64,000 nucleotides of DNA from Isochrysis galbana (lineage: Eukaryota; Haptophyta; Isochrysidales; Isochrysidaceae). A program made the translations under genes and the position numbers. Each line of letters begins with the position of its first letter. Position 1 is the first letter of the stretch. The stretch is from contig CM030937.1 of the NCBI GenBank assembly GCA_018136815.1, positions 1,166,253-1,230,252 on the forward strand. Direction: 5' to 3'. The notes below the pieces were generated by a model that made no database searches, had not been told where the DNA came from, and saw only the letters and a list, made by a program, of their open reading frames with translations. Shown here piece by piece: positions 26,980 through 38,141 of the stretch.

Positions 26980-29931
26980 TCACTCTTGACTGCAACTATT
27001 TGCTGCTCTCGCTCTTGCCGGTCCGGGCCCCAGCTTGACCTCGGCTTGGGAGCCTTGGATGTTGTCATGACCACTACTATCATCACCCAAGGCCTGAAGG
27101 ATCAGCTCCTTGTGTTGCAGAAGCGTCCACCCAGTGAGTTGGTGTAGGGCAGATGCTTGCTCTGCCGGAAGCTGAAGTCGGAAGAGGGGGTACTGCGGGA
27201 AGCCATCGAGCCGACTCTTATCCTCGCCCGCCGCCTTATCAGGACGCCGCGCACGCCCGACAAAGGCGTTGGCAGCCGCAGATGCGAGCACTTCTCGCGT
27301 GCTCGCCGTAGATGCCTGAATGGCGCCGGTTGCACCCGGCCCGCCATCAGGTAGGCCTCGCCGAACTTCTTGTGGAAGCGCGGACTCCCATAAATGTGCC
27401 CGTGTGAGGTATGCCCAAGTGATGGTGAAGTTGAGCCCGGCGGGAATGCCCCACCAGTCGTTAGCTACGGTAGTCAGCTTTGTATTCGCAACAGCTCCAT
27501 GGCCAAGGGCTTGAGACACCTATGGGGCAGGAGGGGCACAGCTTGTCGACACAAATTCGTGTCGAGATGATGATGAAGTGTCGGCTTTCTTCTGTCCGCT
27601 CGCACACATCGTTCTCAAGATAGCATCGCTTGCGAAGGCTCAAGGAGAGCGCCACCGCGGAGAGAGAGGTCAAGGCTGCGCCGCTGGTGAGCTCGCCCGA
27701 GCCGCCGCGCCGTATCTTCTTCCCGGGACAGCAGAAGGTCTGCTCACCTGGAGTGCATCGATGAGTGGTGCGAAGCTCTCACTCTCAAAGACATGGTTCC
27801 TCTCCGTCCACTTTGTCGCTGAGGCCTTTACCCGAATCCCAAACAAAGGCGGCATGTCATCTGAGAAGGACGAAGGTGGAGGCTCCACATATGGATCCCA
27901 TGCTTCACGAGGGGGCAGGTCATCGCCGATGTTGAGGCATACGAGGATTCTCGGCACACGCCTCTGGAGCAAGCCGATGAGAGGAAAGTTGGTGATGGAG
28001 CCACCGTCGCCGAGTAGCATGGGAACACCATGTGCAGATGGTGGAGCATCCTCTCGACGCTGTCGTAGCCGACTGTAGAATGGGCGCCAAAGGGGATGCT
28101 TAATAGGCCGTTGTTGCCTGCCCTTACGCCTCGCACGGAAGTGGAAGCGCGGAGGGAAAGCCAGCAACCCGCTCGCTCTTTGCAAGCGCGATTCCACCGC
28201 CTCGCGTGGCAAAGAGCCGTTTGCAGAGTCCGCAGCTTGCTGAGGCAGAGCGTCCTGTTCCCCTAGGCGCGCGCTTTCCCGCCGTTGACCAAGGGCTGCG
28301 CTTGGCCTGGATGTCAAAGGTGACCAATAATTGACAACGCACCCGCCTAGCAATGGGGCAAGCGGACGAGCGACTCGGCACGGCACCCAGCCCATTGCCG
28401 AGAGCTTCTCTTCTGCAGTTTGTAGAGCTTCGGTTGCAACCGCGACCTTTTCCTGCGCAGCGTCATCCGTGCGCGTGGCGGATCTGGTCAACTCTGCTTG
28501 CCGGTGATCCATGGCTTTGACAGCTCGCGAGGTTTCTTCGACGTTTTGCACGACATGTCTCGCCGCATCACTCGTCTGCTGTGCAACTTGCGCAGCGACT
28601 TTGGCGGAGTTTGAGGCCTGGGCGCGGATATGCGCATGCTCGTCTATGGGCAACACTGGCTTGTGCACGTCCCATTCCCCATCAGCTATTTCAGTGGCCT
28701 GTTCGGTCTGCCCCCTTCTCAAGGTGAGGGAAGTGATGCTCGACCTGCTGTTGGACGACCTGCTGTTGGGCGCAGTTGTTAGCGTCGCACCGACAGCCCA
28801 CGAAGAAGAAGCCAGTGCGTCAGCCAAGGAGAAAATCCGACGGCGCAGACGGCGCAACCGTAGCATGTCCGGCGAACGGGCCTGCTCGGGTGAGCCTTGC
28901 GGCAACCTCAGGTAATCAAGTGATTGCGAGCTGATGTAGCGGTCGCTTTGAGGAGCTGGGAGAGAAGATGTCAAAATGGCTCCTTTGTCGGCTACAACTT
29001 CAGCAGCGTCTTCTTTCGCACGAAGAAGCCGATTGAGCCGCATTTGCATGGCTCGACTAATTTTCAGGCGACGAGATATGCTATGTGGCGATGGCGATCC
29101 AAATGCGAACGGTTCGACAAGCCCGCCGATTTGCTGAGTGAGGGTGCTAGAGCCAGAAGCACAAGTAAAATTGGGGGAAAGTGGCGAAGGCACGCCGATG
29201 TAAAGCGGCGACATCTCCAGCAACACGTACTGGCGCTCTTGCGGCATGAACGGCGCGTGCGACGATGGTCCGAGCATGGTTGTGCCGAGGAGCGGGAAGG
29301 GCACACGCGTGCTGCAACGTGCAAGTGGGTGGGAACGGAGCTTCGGGTTTCTCTCGAGGATATCGCTCGCAGTGGTATTGCTCCAGGTGAAGCTAGCGCC
29401 GCGAGGAACTCCACGGGGGAGCAGAATGACAATCTCGATGGCGCGTCTCCAGGCGGCGTACGGAGTGAGGCCGCTCGCCAGGCCTAACATGGCTTCTGTC
29501 AGCAGTGATCGTCGGCATACGGCGGAGATGGCGCCCTCGTTGCCCAAGTCGGCAAGGGCGGACCAGTTGCATTTGCCTGGAGGTAGCAGTCTGCCGAGCA
29601 GGTCGGCATGCACGTCAGTCTCCGAGGATGCCGATCCTTCGTCAGCCCACGGAGCGTCTGCGCCCCAGCAGTATGCCGCGACGGCCCACGCTCCACCCGA
29701 GACACCTGAAGCATATCGTAGCCGCGAGGTGAGCCCCATCTGGTGCAGTGCCGCCAGTTGACCAAGTGCTGCAACGTATGCGCGAGCGCCACCCCCGCTG
29801 AAGCAGACGGCGGAGGCGTCTCTGCTGGCGAGTTCGGGCTGACTGAGCTCCGGCCAGCCTGCCGCCACATCCCATGCGCGAGTGGAAAAGCCGCCGCTTG
29901 CGCTGGCTCTGGTGTGGCCTGCACGCACCAT
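26980..29931 (-). CDS. Patatin/cPLA2-like Ser-Asp phospholipase with long internal insert
   Basis: Two exons, 29931-27748 and 27519-26980 (228-bp GTGAGC...CATAG intron, phase 0), give 907 residues. Splicing joins APLIDALQ to VSQALGHGAVANTKL and restores a C-terminal FPQYPLFRLQLPAEQASAL conserved-looking segment. The oxyanion motif FSGGGARAY (44-52) and nucleophile GVSGGAW (Ser78) lie at the N-terminus; the catalytic Asp is in LLGDGGSITNFP (about 641). About 560 residues separate them, far more than in cPLA2 or patatin. Part of this insert (about 450-530) is Ala/Gln/Thr-rich with coiled-coil character (NSAKVAAQVAQQTSDAARHV). It would deacylate phospholipids or lysophospholipids. No signal peptide is seen, so it is probably cytosolic or membrane-peripheral. 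Confidence 0.83.
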
Positions 29932-30743
29932 CGTCTTGGGGGACGGTGGCGCGGCGAGGAGGGGGGGAGCGAGAGAGCGGGACGGTGAGAGATGAGAAAG
30001 AAGAGAGAAAGAAATAGGTGAGAGATAAAAGATGCACAGGACTCAGAGAGAGACAGAAGAAGCAAGGGGGGCAGGGAGGGAGGGAGAGAAAGAATGGAAG
30101 GGAGAGAGAGGAGAGAAAGGGAGAGAAAGAAGAGAGCCCACTCTGCGGCGAGAGCCGTCCACTCCCCACGGACGCCCCCGCCCCCCCGCCCCCCCCCCCC
30201 CCCCCCCCTCCGCGGGGGGGGGACTGAAAATTCTGCCTCCAGGCGGAAGCCGAAGGGTTTTTTTTTAGTGTGGGGCGCATTTGGCGCCAAAAACGCCCTC
30301 TCTCTCTCAACGTCCCAAAAGTTCAAAAGGCTCGTGGTGTTCTATTTCTGAATACGGAGAAGAAGTACTCAAGTACTCATATGCTCATGTCAGGACAGAC
30401 TCAGACACTTGACCTCGATGAGGGAGAATTCTGTGAGTTCCATTTTTAATACAATAGGAGCACCAGCAGCAGGAGAGATGGGACCTACCCGCTCGCCCCA
30501 CAAAGAAACCACACCCTCCCTTCCCATTTGTTTCTCTCTTCCCCTCCTTAGAATCCCTCTCTCTCCGTTTCCCTCTCTCTCTCTCCCTCACTCTCCCCCC
30601 TCTTTTCTCTCTCTTCCTCTCCCTCTTCTCTCGTCATGGCGCTCAGCGCGGCGCCGCACACACCTCGCCTGAACCGGTAGAAGTGCTCGTTGAGGCAAAG
30701 GAGACGAGTTGGCGGAGCAACAAGTCGTCGAGAGCAGTGGCCG
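29932..30743. other. Divergent intergenic region, GA/CT-rich, with short upstream ORF
   Basis: Purine-rich (29960-30150) then C-run sequence (30176-30210), and CT-rich 30540-30630. An ATG in good context at 30636 starts a 14-codon frame ending in TAG at 30678, in the same frame as the large gene that follows. It could be a regulatory uORF, or a first exon whose splice I cannot place. Confidence 0.4.
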
Positions 30744-33700
30744 ATGCACTCGCACGCTGGCGCCACGCGTCTCTGGCAGCCGCTGAGGGTGACAGAGATC
30801 AGTGAGAGAGACACTTCCGCACAGGCGCCAGCATGCGTGCGAACGGGAGGCGCTGACGCGTCGACGCTGGCGAGTGGAGCAGGCCTTGGCTGGCCGCGCA
30901 CACCCTCGCCAGCCGTCGACACTGCTGCAGCGACATGTGGGGAGGTGCAGGTGGAGCCGGTGGCCCTGCAGTCAAGGGAGCCCTCCTCATCCGCCGGGCC
31001 TTCCGTCCCGCTGACCGACGCCGAGTGGGAGCGAGTGAGCGTGTACTTTCTGTTTCGTGCGATGGCCACCTGGCGAGCGCTGACGCTCAGTACCGCAGGA
31101 TCCCAGGCCGATACTCCACAGCCACGGCTCGCTTCTCGTGACACGCATCTGGCGCATGAGGTGGTTGTGCCTGGTCAGGACTCAGATGTGGTGGACACCA
31201 CCCGCCTTGGCCCAGCCGCCGCAGCGCTGCGCCGAGAGCAGCAAGAGCGTGAGCGCATAGGAGTGGAGCGACGGTACGGCGGTTGTATGGAGGAAGAATC
31301 AGCTGGCGAGGTCGGCGAGGATAGCGCAGGAGGCGATGGGGAGTCCGAGCGTTGGCAGCTGTGCAAGTTGCTGCTATTGACTATCCGTGCGCAAGGCTGC
31401 GCAGCGGAGCGCATGCGGTCGGTGCGGCGTTGGCAGCTGCTCTACTGTTCAACTCAGTCGGCGCGCAGCTCAGCTGCTTTGAGGAATGAGGCTGTAAGAC
31501 CTGCGGATGAGTACCCGGGTCTGGCATCACGATATGGCCTCGCTCCATCCACAAACTTGCGCTTGCCAATGACGCTATGGGAGGCGGCTTGCCTCTCACG
31601 TGCCTCAGCTGCCTGGTGGGATTGGCGTGGGTACCGCGCGCTGGCGAGGACGGCCCTGTGCGACGCGTTTCGCGTGGCGAATGGCCACTTGATTTCTCAT
31701 TGCTGGAAGCGTTGGATGGAGATGCTCCGTGCACATGCACTCAGCGAGGGCCATGTTGCCCCGCGGGCCTTCAGCGCATGGCGCGACATGACGCGGCGCG
31801 CCGCCGCCCATCGGCACGCCGGACGCCGGGGGCTAAGCGAAGCCGAGGCGGCTCGACGGCTCGAGCTGCGTGCAGTATTGCGGCGGCTGCGGCGGCGCTC
31901 GCGCGCGCTGAAGCAGCGCAACGTAGCCCAGGAATGGGCACGAGTCGGTGCATTGCGCTGTCTCATCTTTGGGGGCTACAGACGGGGCCGGGAGCTGCGA
32001 GGTGTGTGGCGCGAGTACGCAGCATATCGTAGAGCGGTGGTCAAATCGGCGCTTCTGGGGCGTCAGCGTGCAATGGGCTTAGCAATGGTGGCATGGATGT
32101 CGCTCGTGAGGGAGAGGGCGGCCGCACAGCAGCGCTGCGCAAAGGGGAGACGCCTCCTTTGTCGCAATCGAGGGAAGGCAATGATCGCGGCGTTGATTGG
32201 TGCGTCCACAAGCTCGCATGAACGGACTGCGCAGAACGAGCTGTTCCATCGCCGCATGAGAAGCAAGGCTCTCCTTTCCGCGCTCACTGCGGCTAGTGGC
32301 TGCGCTCGCTTGCAAGAGAGAGGTACGGCAGCGGGGAACTTTCGTTGTCTCTCACATGGAGTGACACGCTGGCGGCGTTGGATTGAACGAATGCACATCC
32401 GGCGCTGCAGTTGTGGTGCAAGGCCCTTCTTCTTCTCAACGAGAGCTCTGTGGCCATGCTCTAAATGGGTTGTTCTTGGCTCTGCGCGGGGGGATTTGCG
32501 CATCCGCATCAAACGTTGGCGCACCATGGCGTCGCGCAGATTGCAACTAGTAGCGCTCGGAGCATCAAGCAACGTCCGAGCCGTGCGGCGAGGAATTTAT
32601 CTGCGCAGCATTGCCGCTGCCTTCGCCTCGATCATACGGCATTGGCACTGTGGTCGATCTCTACTGCTAGCTTCAGCAGTAGTGGCTCGCCGAGTATATC
32701 GACGCGGCCTTGACGCGACGCGACGTTTCCACACCTCGCAGCTTGTGAGCGCCGACTTGAGGACGACTGCAACTAGTGAGGCACGTCGCCTCGCGCTCAC
32801 ATCTTCGCTACACCGCTGGCTGAAGGTCGCGGCCAGCGCACGAGAGCTCGACTTGACGACTTGGCGCGCAAGCAACTCTCAGCGACTGCGACTCCTGAAA
32901 TTCTCGCTTCGGGGCTGGCATACCCTCGTCGGAAGGGGCAAGATGCTCACGAGGCGGGCAGGTGTCGCGCGTAAGCGCCGCAGCGAGGTTGCGCTTCAAC
33001 TATGGCAGAAGTGGCTACGCTGGCGACGGCGAGCGAGGACGCGCTCGGCAATCGCCGACGCCCATCGGCTTGACCATACGCTTTGTACCGCGATTGAAGC
33101 GTTCATGTCTAGGCGCCGATCAAAGCATAAGATGCGACGAATGCTGCGCCTCGCGAGGGACTTCCACGCAAGGGGCGCGAGCTTCCGCGCCATGTGGGAG
33201 AAGCTTAAGGCCGCGGCCCGCCGGTGCAGGTCCTCTCGGGTATTTTCGAAGCAGGCAGAACAGCACCTGGTTCGTGGGCGCATGGTCCGCGCATGGCTGC
33301 AATTAGTCGCCCATCACTTGCAAGAAGAAAATCGCCTCGTGGTGGCTGAGGGCATTGCGCGTGTGCGCTCGTGCACGATCAGGCTGCGAGTTGCCAATCG
33401 ACATTGGCGCGACACCGGATCCATGATGAGGGTGAGAAGCGAGCTGCGACGCCGTGTGCTCACCGGCAGGATCGGTTCAATGCTTCAATCTTGGAAGAGC
33501 ATTGCTCTCGCCAACGCGGCTGAACAGGTTGTAGCTACACGGGTGGCACTTGCCGCAAGAGGGCGATTGCTGCGAAGTAGCTGGGAGATATTCAATGCGG
33601 CTGTATGCCGGGCACGCCGCTTTCGCATGCTGGCAGCAGCTCTCCAGCGAGTGGGCGCAGCACACGCTTTGGATAATGCTCACGCCGCTCTTGCTCACTG

Positions 33701-36700
33701 GGGGCAGGTCGCAAATCAGCTCGGCCGGTTCGGACGAGCACTTCTCCACTTTCACCGGTCTGCTACCTCGCTTTGTCTAACGAAGTGGCGCTTCCGCGCG
33801 GACAACACAGCGACCATCTGCCGAGTCCTTGCATCACTCCGTCCCCACCCATGTCAGCGTCCAGTTCATCGCACACTGCTACGATGGCGCTCACGCGCTG
33901 GTCAGATGCGCATAGCAAATGCCCAGCTGCGGCAGCTTGTCACATTACATTTTTGCCATCTTTGCCGGCGGGTGCTGCGCGCTTGGTTGGTCGCAGCGAC
34001 CATATCGGGTCATGCCTTCCGGATTAAGGCCACTGAAGGTCAGGTTGCACTGACACAGCGCTCAAGCCTAAGGTGGATGGAGCGACTCGCGGCGCTCGCG
34101 GTGCACGAGACGAAGGCCACGCATCATCTTCGTGGGATGGAGATGCAGCGTGCATTGCGCGCTCTAGTTCGCAGGTCGAGGATTCGTCGAGTTCACAGCT
34201 ACATTTCAACGTCACGGGCGGCCATTGCAGCTCGTTGTGCGCTGGCGCGACTGTCCTTGTACGCTAATTATTCTAGGATGATGCCCATGGCCATCAAGGC
34301 ATTCCTTGTCCAAACGATGGTGCGGTTGCGAAGGGCGGTAGCTGAAGTGGTGTTCTTCACGGAACTTAGCCAGCTGGCGCTCAGACGATGGCGGAAGTCT
34401 GCCTTGCCGAAAGCGCTTTCGCTGTGGGCTGAGACAACTCGCCGCCATGTGCCATTCGCGGCTCTCGTCCGACGCGCGGGTTCTTTCCGATCGCACGTCA
34501 TCTTCGAGAGGGCTCTCGCGCAGTGGATCGCTGAGCACGAGAGGAAACGATGCTACGCCGGCGCACACCGTGGGGTGCATAGGCTTCGTGTTATTCATGC
34601 TCTGGGTTCATGGCGCGGAAGCATTGACGAGATTCGCAGCAGGGCGTCACGGATGAATCGCCGGTTCTCGATGTGGCACAAATCAGGAGCTCGCGTTCGC
34701 CATGGCTTTCGCGCCCTTTTGGCTGCGTGCGCAGTGGCTGCGAAGCTGAGACGGCAGGATGCTCTCATGCGGCGCCGGGCGATTGGTCTTCTGCGCCGCC
34801 TCCGCATAGCTCGCGCGCTCGAGCGTTGGACGAGGAGCTTCGGCGATCCCATCATACGTATCACTCCGCCTCGCCTAAATCTAGCATCAAGAGCGCCGAC
34901 TTCGCCTGCGTCTCGCCGACTTCTGAGGCGAACCCCTCATAGCGCGGCCTCGGCCTACCGGAAAGGCTGTGCGGAGACACGCCCCATCCCGATGCTCGCC
35001 GAGTCACGAGAGGCGGCGGACGTCCAATACTCGAACACCGTGCCATGCGCTGACGTAACTGCTGGCCACCCCAGCCCCAATGGCCAATCATCTCCCGAGC
35101 ACCTCTGGGGGGCAACTAGCACAGAGCGAGATGTAGAGGCTAGAGGTGGGGTTAGCTTGTCGCCTCTCTCATCACCTCCATCGGTTGGGCCGTCTAGTAG
35201 AGATGGCGACTCCGCCCGCCGTACGGCCAATCGTCGCATGCCTCGACAAGCTCTCGGAAGTCTTAGCATGGCGCCAAATCGAGCGAAATGTAGCACCGGC
35301 GACGTGAAATTGAACGCGCGTGGTTTGGGCTTGCGGGCCACCAACCAGTTCGGCCGTCCTGTCCCTCACGGAAGGCGCGCTCTCTTCGCAACTCGGAGTG
35401 ATGACCACGAGGATGAGGACATGACGGGCAGCAGCGGCATCCCTCCTGCCACAGCTGACATAGGGGCAATCCGAGCGGACGTGGAAGCTGATGCAGGGAC
35501 TCGTGTGCTTGCGTTCGGTTCAAATTCGTTTGGGCAGCTCGGATGCACGTGTCTCGCATCTTCGGGTAGGGACGATGAGTCGGCAGCAAAAGAGATTTCC
35601 ATGTGGCCACAGGCACCATGCCGACTTGGCCGCGCGCGCCCTTTCTGGATCCATGCAGGTGAAGTCGAGGCGGAAGAAGGACCAGTCACGTGCCCTGCTC
35701 CTCCGGCCGCCGGCGCATACGTGCCCTTTGTAGCTCCGTTGGAGCTGTTCTCGCTCCGCTCTCTACGTATCGTCTCTGCGGCATGCGGTGAGGCCCACAC
35801 GTGCTTGGTGAGCGCCTCAGGAGAACTCTTCACTTGTGGTGTCGGTCAATACGGGGTACTCGGCCACGGTTGTGAAGAGCCGAGACCGACTCCAACTCGG
35901 GTGGAGGGACTACTCGGGATCAGGATCATTGGTGCGGCGTGCGGCTGGCGGCACACCTGCGCCCTCAGTGTTGATGGCCAAGTCTTCTCCTGGGGCCACG
36001 GTGGGAGTGGACAGCTTGGGCATGGAGGAAAGATTCATTTCCACCTCCCTTTGCACGTGCAAGGGATGCCAGGCCGCGCACGTCAAGTCTCATGTGGATG
36101 GTTCCACACTGCAGCGCTCTTGCAGTGCGATCACGGAAGCGCTGGCAGTGAGATGGTAACCGCATTGCACGGCAGCTTGACGGACGAGAATGCGGAGGTT
36201 GGCAACGTCGGCAGATACCGATCTTGCGATCGCGGTGTCGACAAAGGCCACCCTGTGCTCTTGACATGGGGCGAAGGTGGGCATGGCCAACTTGGACTTG
36301 GAGATTTCGCGAATCGTACAACGCCGACGCTAGTTGCCGCGCTTTCAACCGTAGCCCTCGCGCAAATTGAGTGCGGCACCTATCACTGTGCCGCGCTCAC
36401 CTTCTCTGGCCAGGTGTACACATGGGGCATGGGCGTACACGGTGCACTCGGGCACGGAGTGTATCGAGGGGAGACGATTCCCCGTCGGGTATCGTCTCTC
36501 CACGGCGCAAACATTATCCGTCTCGCGTGTGGTTTCCACTCGCTTGCGCTCTCGGACAGAGGCCTTCTGTACTCATGGGGTCAGGGTAGCCACGGGCAGC
36601 TGGGCCATGGAGATGCGCATACTGAGTCCGCACCCCGACGGGTTGGATCTCTGCGTGGCACGCGAGTCGTGGGCATCGCTGCGGGAGAGCGCCACTCAAT

Positions 36701-36893
36701 CGCGTTGACTACTCGTGACGACGTCTTCTTATGGGGTGCCGCTCTCGCCAACGGCAACGCCGAGCGCCGATATTTTCCGACAATTATACCTAGTCTCTGC
36801 GGCCGCGGCCTTGTCTTTGCTACCGGAGGTGCCGCACACACCATCCTGATCGTGTCCCCCGGGAGCTGCCCTGCTGCTAAGAGCGACTTTTGA
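30744..36893 (+). CDS. Giant Sfi1-like repeat protein with C-terminal RCC1 propeller
   Basis: A single frame of 2049 residues from the first in-frame ATG (30744); the frame is open from 30690 after a stop at 30678. Residues about 270-1370 are very rich in Arg, Ala and Leu with Trp every 25-40 residues in R-x-W or L-x-x-W settings (AFSAWRDMTRR, LRGVWREYAAYRR, VTRWRRWIER, LQLWQKWLRWRRR). This matches the loose Sfi1-type helical repeats that bind centrin along a long alpha helix. A Ser/Pro-rich linker (about 1370-1580) leads to an RCC1 domain (about 1586-2040) with seven blades (VLAFGSNSFGQLG, FTCGVGQYGVLGHG, FSWGHGGSGQLGHG, LTWGEGGHGQLGLG, YTWGMGVHGALGHG, YSWGQGSHGQLGHG). A role at centrioles or basal bodies is inferred from the repeats. 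The fusion is unusual. Confidence 0.82.
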   Translation: MHSHAGATRLWQPLRVTEISERDTSAQAPACVRTGGADASTLASGAGLGWPRTPSPAVDTAAATCGEVQVEPVALQSREPSSSAGPSVPLTDAEWERVSVYFLFRAMATWRALTLSTAGSQADTPQPRLASRDTHLAHEVVVPGQDSDVVDTTRLGPAAAALRREQQERERIGVERRYGGCMEEESAGEVGEDSAGGDGESERWQLCKLLLLTIRAQGCAAERMRSVRRWQLLYCSTQSARSSAALRNEAVRPADEYPGLASRYGLAPSTNLRLPMTLWEAACLSRASAAWWDWRGYRALARTALCDAFRVANGHLISHCWKRWMEMLRAHALSEGHVAPRAFSAWRDMTRRAAAHRHAGRRGLSEAEAARRLELRAVLRRLRRRSRALKQRNVAQEWARVGALRCLIFGGYRRGRELRGVWREYAAYRRAVVKSALLGRQRAMGLAMVAWMSLVRERAAAQQRCAKGRRLLCRNRGKAMIAALIGASTSSHERTAQNELFHRRMRSKALLSALTAASGCARLQERGTAAGNFRCLSHGVTRWRRWIERMHIRRCSCGARPFFFSTRALWPCSKWVVLGSARGDLRIRIKRWRTMASRRLQLVALGASSNVRAVRRGIYLRSIAAAFASIIRHWHCGRSLLLASAVVARRVYRRGLDATRRFHTSQLVSADLRTTATSEARRLALTSSLHRWLKVAASARELDLTTWRASNSQRLRLLKFSLRGWHTLVGRGKMLTRRAGVARKRRSEVALQLWQKWLRWRRRARTRSAIADAHRLDHTLCTAIEAFMSRRRSKHKMRRMLRLARDFHARGASFRAMWEKLKAAARRCRSSRVFSKQAEQHLVRGRMVRAWLQLVAHHLQEENRLVVAEGIARVRSCTIRLRVANRHWRDTGSMMRVRSELRRRVLTGRIGSMLQSWKSIALANAAEQVVATRVALAARGRLLRSSWEIFNAAVCRARRFRMLAAALQRVGAAHALDNAHAALAHWGQVANQLGRFGRALLHFHRSATSLCLTKWRFRADNTATICRVLASLRPHPCQRPVHRTLLRWRSRAGQMRIANAQLRQLVTLHFCHLCRRVLRAWLVAATISGHAFRIKATEGQVALTQRSSLRWMERLAALAVHETKATHHLRGMEMQRALRALVRRSRIRRVHSYISTSRAAIAARCALARLSLYANYSRMMPMAIKAFLVQTMVRLRRAVAEVVFFTELSQLALRRWRKSALPKALSLWAETTRRHVPFAALVRRAGSFRSHVIFERALAQWIAEHERKRCYAGAHRGVHRLRVIHALGSWRGSIDEIRSRASRMNRRFSMWHKSGARVRHGFRALLAACAVAAKLRRQDALMRRRAIGLLRRLRIARALERWTRSFGDPIIRITPPRLNLASRAPTSPASRRLLRRTPHSAASAYRKGCAETRPIPMLAESREAADVQYSNTVPCADVTAGHPSPNGQSSPEHLWGATSTERDVEARGGVSLSPLSSPPSVGPSSRDGDSARRTANRRMPRQALGSLSMAPNRAKCSTGDVKLNARGLGLRATNQFGRPVPHGRRALFATRSDDHEDEDMTGSSGIPPATADIGAIRADVEADAGTRVLAFGSNSFGQLGCTCLASSGRDDESAAKEISMWPQAPCRLGRARPFWIHAGEVEAEEGPVTCPAPPAAGAYVPFVAPLELFSLRSLRIVSAACGEAHTCLVSASGELFTCGVGQYGVLGHGCEEPRPTPTRVEGLLGIRIIGAACGWRHTCALSVDGQVFSWGHGGSGQLGHGGKIHFHLPLHVQGMPGRARQVSCGWFHTAALLQCDHGSAGSEMVTALHGSLTDENAEVGNVGRYRSCDRGVDKGHPVLLTWGEGGHGQLGLGDFANRTTPTLVAALSTVALAQIECGTYHCAALTFSGQVYTWGMGVHGALGHGVYRGETIPRRVSSLHGANIIRLACGFHSLALSDRGLLYSWGQGSHGQLGHGDAHTESAPRRVGSLRGTRVVGIAAGERHSIALTTRDDVFLWGAALANGNAERRYFPTIIPSLCGRGLVFATGGAAHTILIVSPGSCPAAKSDF

Positions 36894-36895
36894 AC

Positions 36896-36936
36896 GCGTG
36901 CCAATCTTGTTTCGTCAGCGTGCCAATCTTGTTTCG
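36896..36936 (+). repeat. 22-bp tandem repeat just after the RCC1 gene stop
   Basis: GCGTGCCAATCTTGTTTCG occurs at 36896-36914 and again at 36918-36936, a 22-bp period, starting three bases after the stop codon. Confidence 0.9.
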
Positions 36937-37189
36937 CCATCTTTCTCACTTTCCTCCTCAGCAATCGGCGCACCCCGCTCTGTAGTCTCCAATGCCATCC
37001 GGTATGTCATCACGCCGCTTTCACTTGCTGCAATTACCCTACCTTAATTGATTCATGCTTTGAGAGTTGCGGTGGCGTGCCGTGTGGTGCAATTCGACGC
37101 TGCTTTTTGGCGGCACTTTCTCCTAGATCCTAGATACGCTTTTGTCGATCTATTAACTATTAAGAGACTGAAACTGAAACCTCGAACCT

Positions 37190-37711
37190 ACTTTTATATG
37201 TGGGGGTCAATGGGGGCCTCGCGCCCCCCTCTCTCCATCGCGGACATCCCCCGGGGTGGGCCCATACCCCAGCCCCTGCCCTTTGGCAGGGGCTGGGCAA
37301 TCATCATTCTGGCCCAGACCCCTAGTGGGCGCGGGCCGCGATTCGCACTCCCACGCACGCCCAGGCTGGGCCTGCCCTCGAGCGGACTCCCCCCCCCATC
37401 CTTGGTCGCCAGGCAGGCAGAGGCCTCTGGGCGGCTCCGATGGCCAGCGAGGCACTCGTGGGAGAGGCAGGGGGGGCCAGGGGCTGAGCCCTAGCTTCCA
37501 CTGCCCCCTGAGCTGCCCCGGCTGGCCCTCTGGGAGCCCCCAAAGGACCTCTGAGAGCAGGCTGTGGCGCCGCATGGCGACGCGCCGCAGGGACAGAGGT
37601 GGAAGAGGACAGAGAGAGGCAGAGGGGGGGTTTTGCACTAAGGTTGGGTAGTAGGGAGGCACAAAACCACGCTGCCTCACGCCGCACACGTAGCGGAGAT
37701 TTTTAAGAAGA
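37190..37711 (+). mobile_element. Family A retroelement, copy 3, with a different 3' end
   Basis: Starts ACCTACTTTTATATGTGGGGG and is collinear with other A copies to the GCAGAGGGGGGGTTTTGCA block near 37637. There it switches to AAGGTTGGGTAGTAGGGAGG...CCGCACACGTAGCGG...TTTTTAAGAAGATTTTTT, the same terminus as the composite element at 42070-42158. The flanks GAAACCTCGA and GAGACCTCTA could be a decayed target duplication. Confidence 0.75.
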
Positions 37712-38141
37712 TTTTTTCCAAGAGACCTCTAACCTTCCCGTCTCCACCGCGGTCCTTCTCTTCGAAACTGTTTCACAAAACTATTGTTATAGTTTTAGCG
37801 ATGGAGCGCGCGCCGACCGCTCCCCTCTCCCAGCCCCCCCGCCGTCACGACGCCCCAACGGGGCCGCCCCAAGCCGCCGGAGCCGAAGCGCTCGCAGGCC
37901 TCAGCACCGCCTGACAACGACGTCGAGATGGCGCCGCCACCCTCGCCTCCCAGGCAGCCACAGAAGCAGGGAGCAGGCAAAGTCCTGTTCCCTGCTGACA
38001 AGCAGAACCTGACTCAGGCTCAGAACGCCAGCGCCGCCGGGCAGCCACCCACTCAAGGACTCCCCATGGGGTGTGGCAGCTCTGCTGCCACCCCCATGGC
38101 GGTAACTCCTACCATCTGTGCACCCCTCGGGGGCCTCAGCC

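Noticed and set aside
30690-30743. Extending the Sfi1/RCC1 protein to a TTG at 30690
   Set aside because: Not an ATG, and the next in-frame ATG is at 30744; a stop at 30678 closes the frame upstream.
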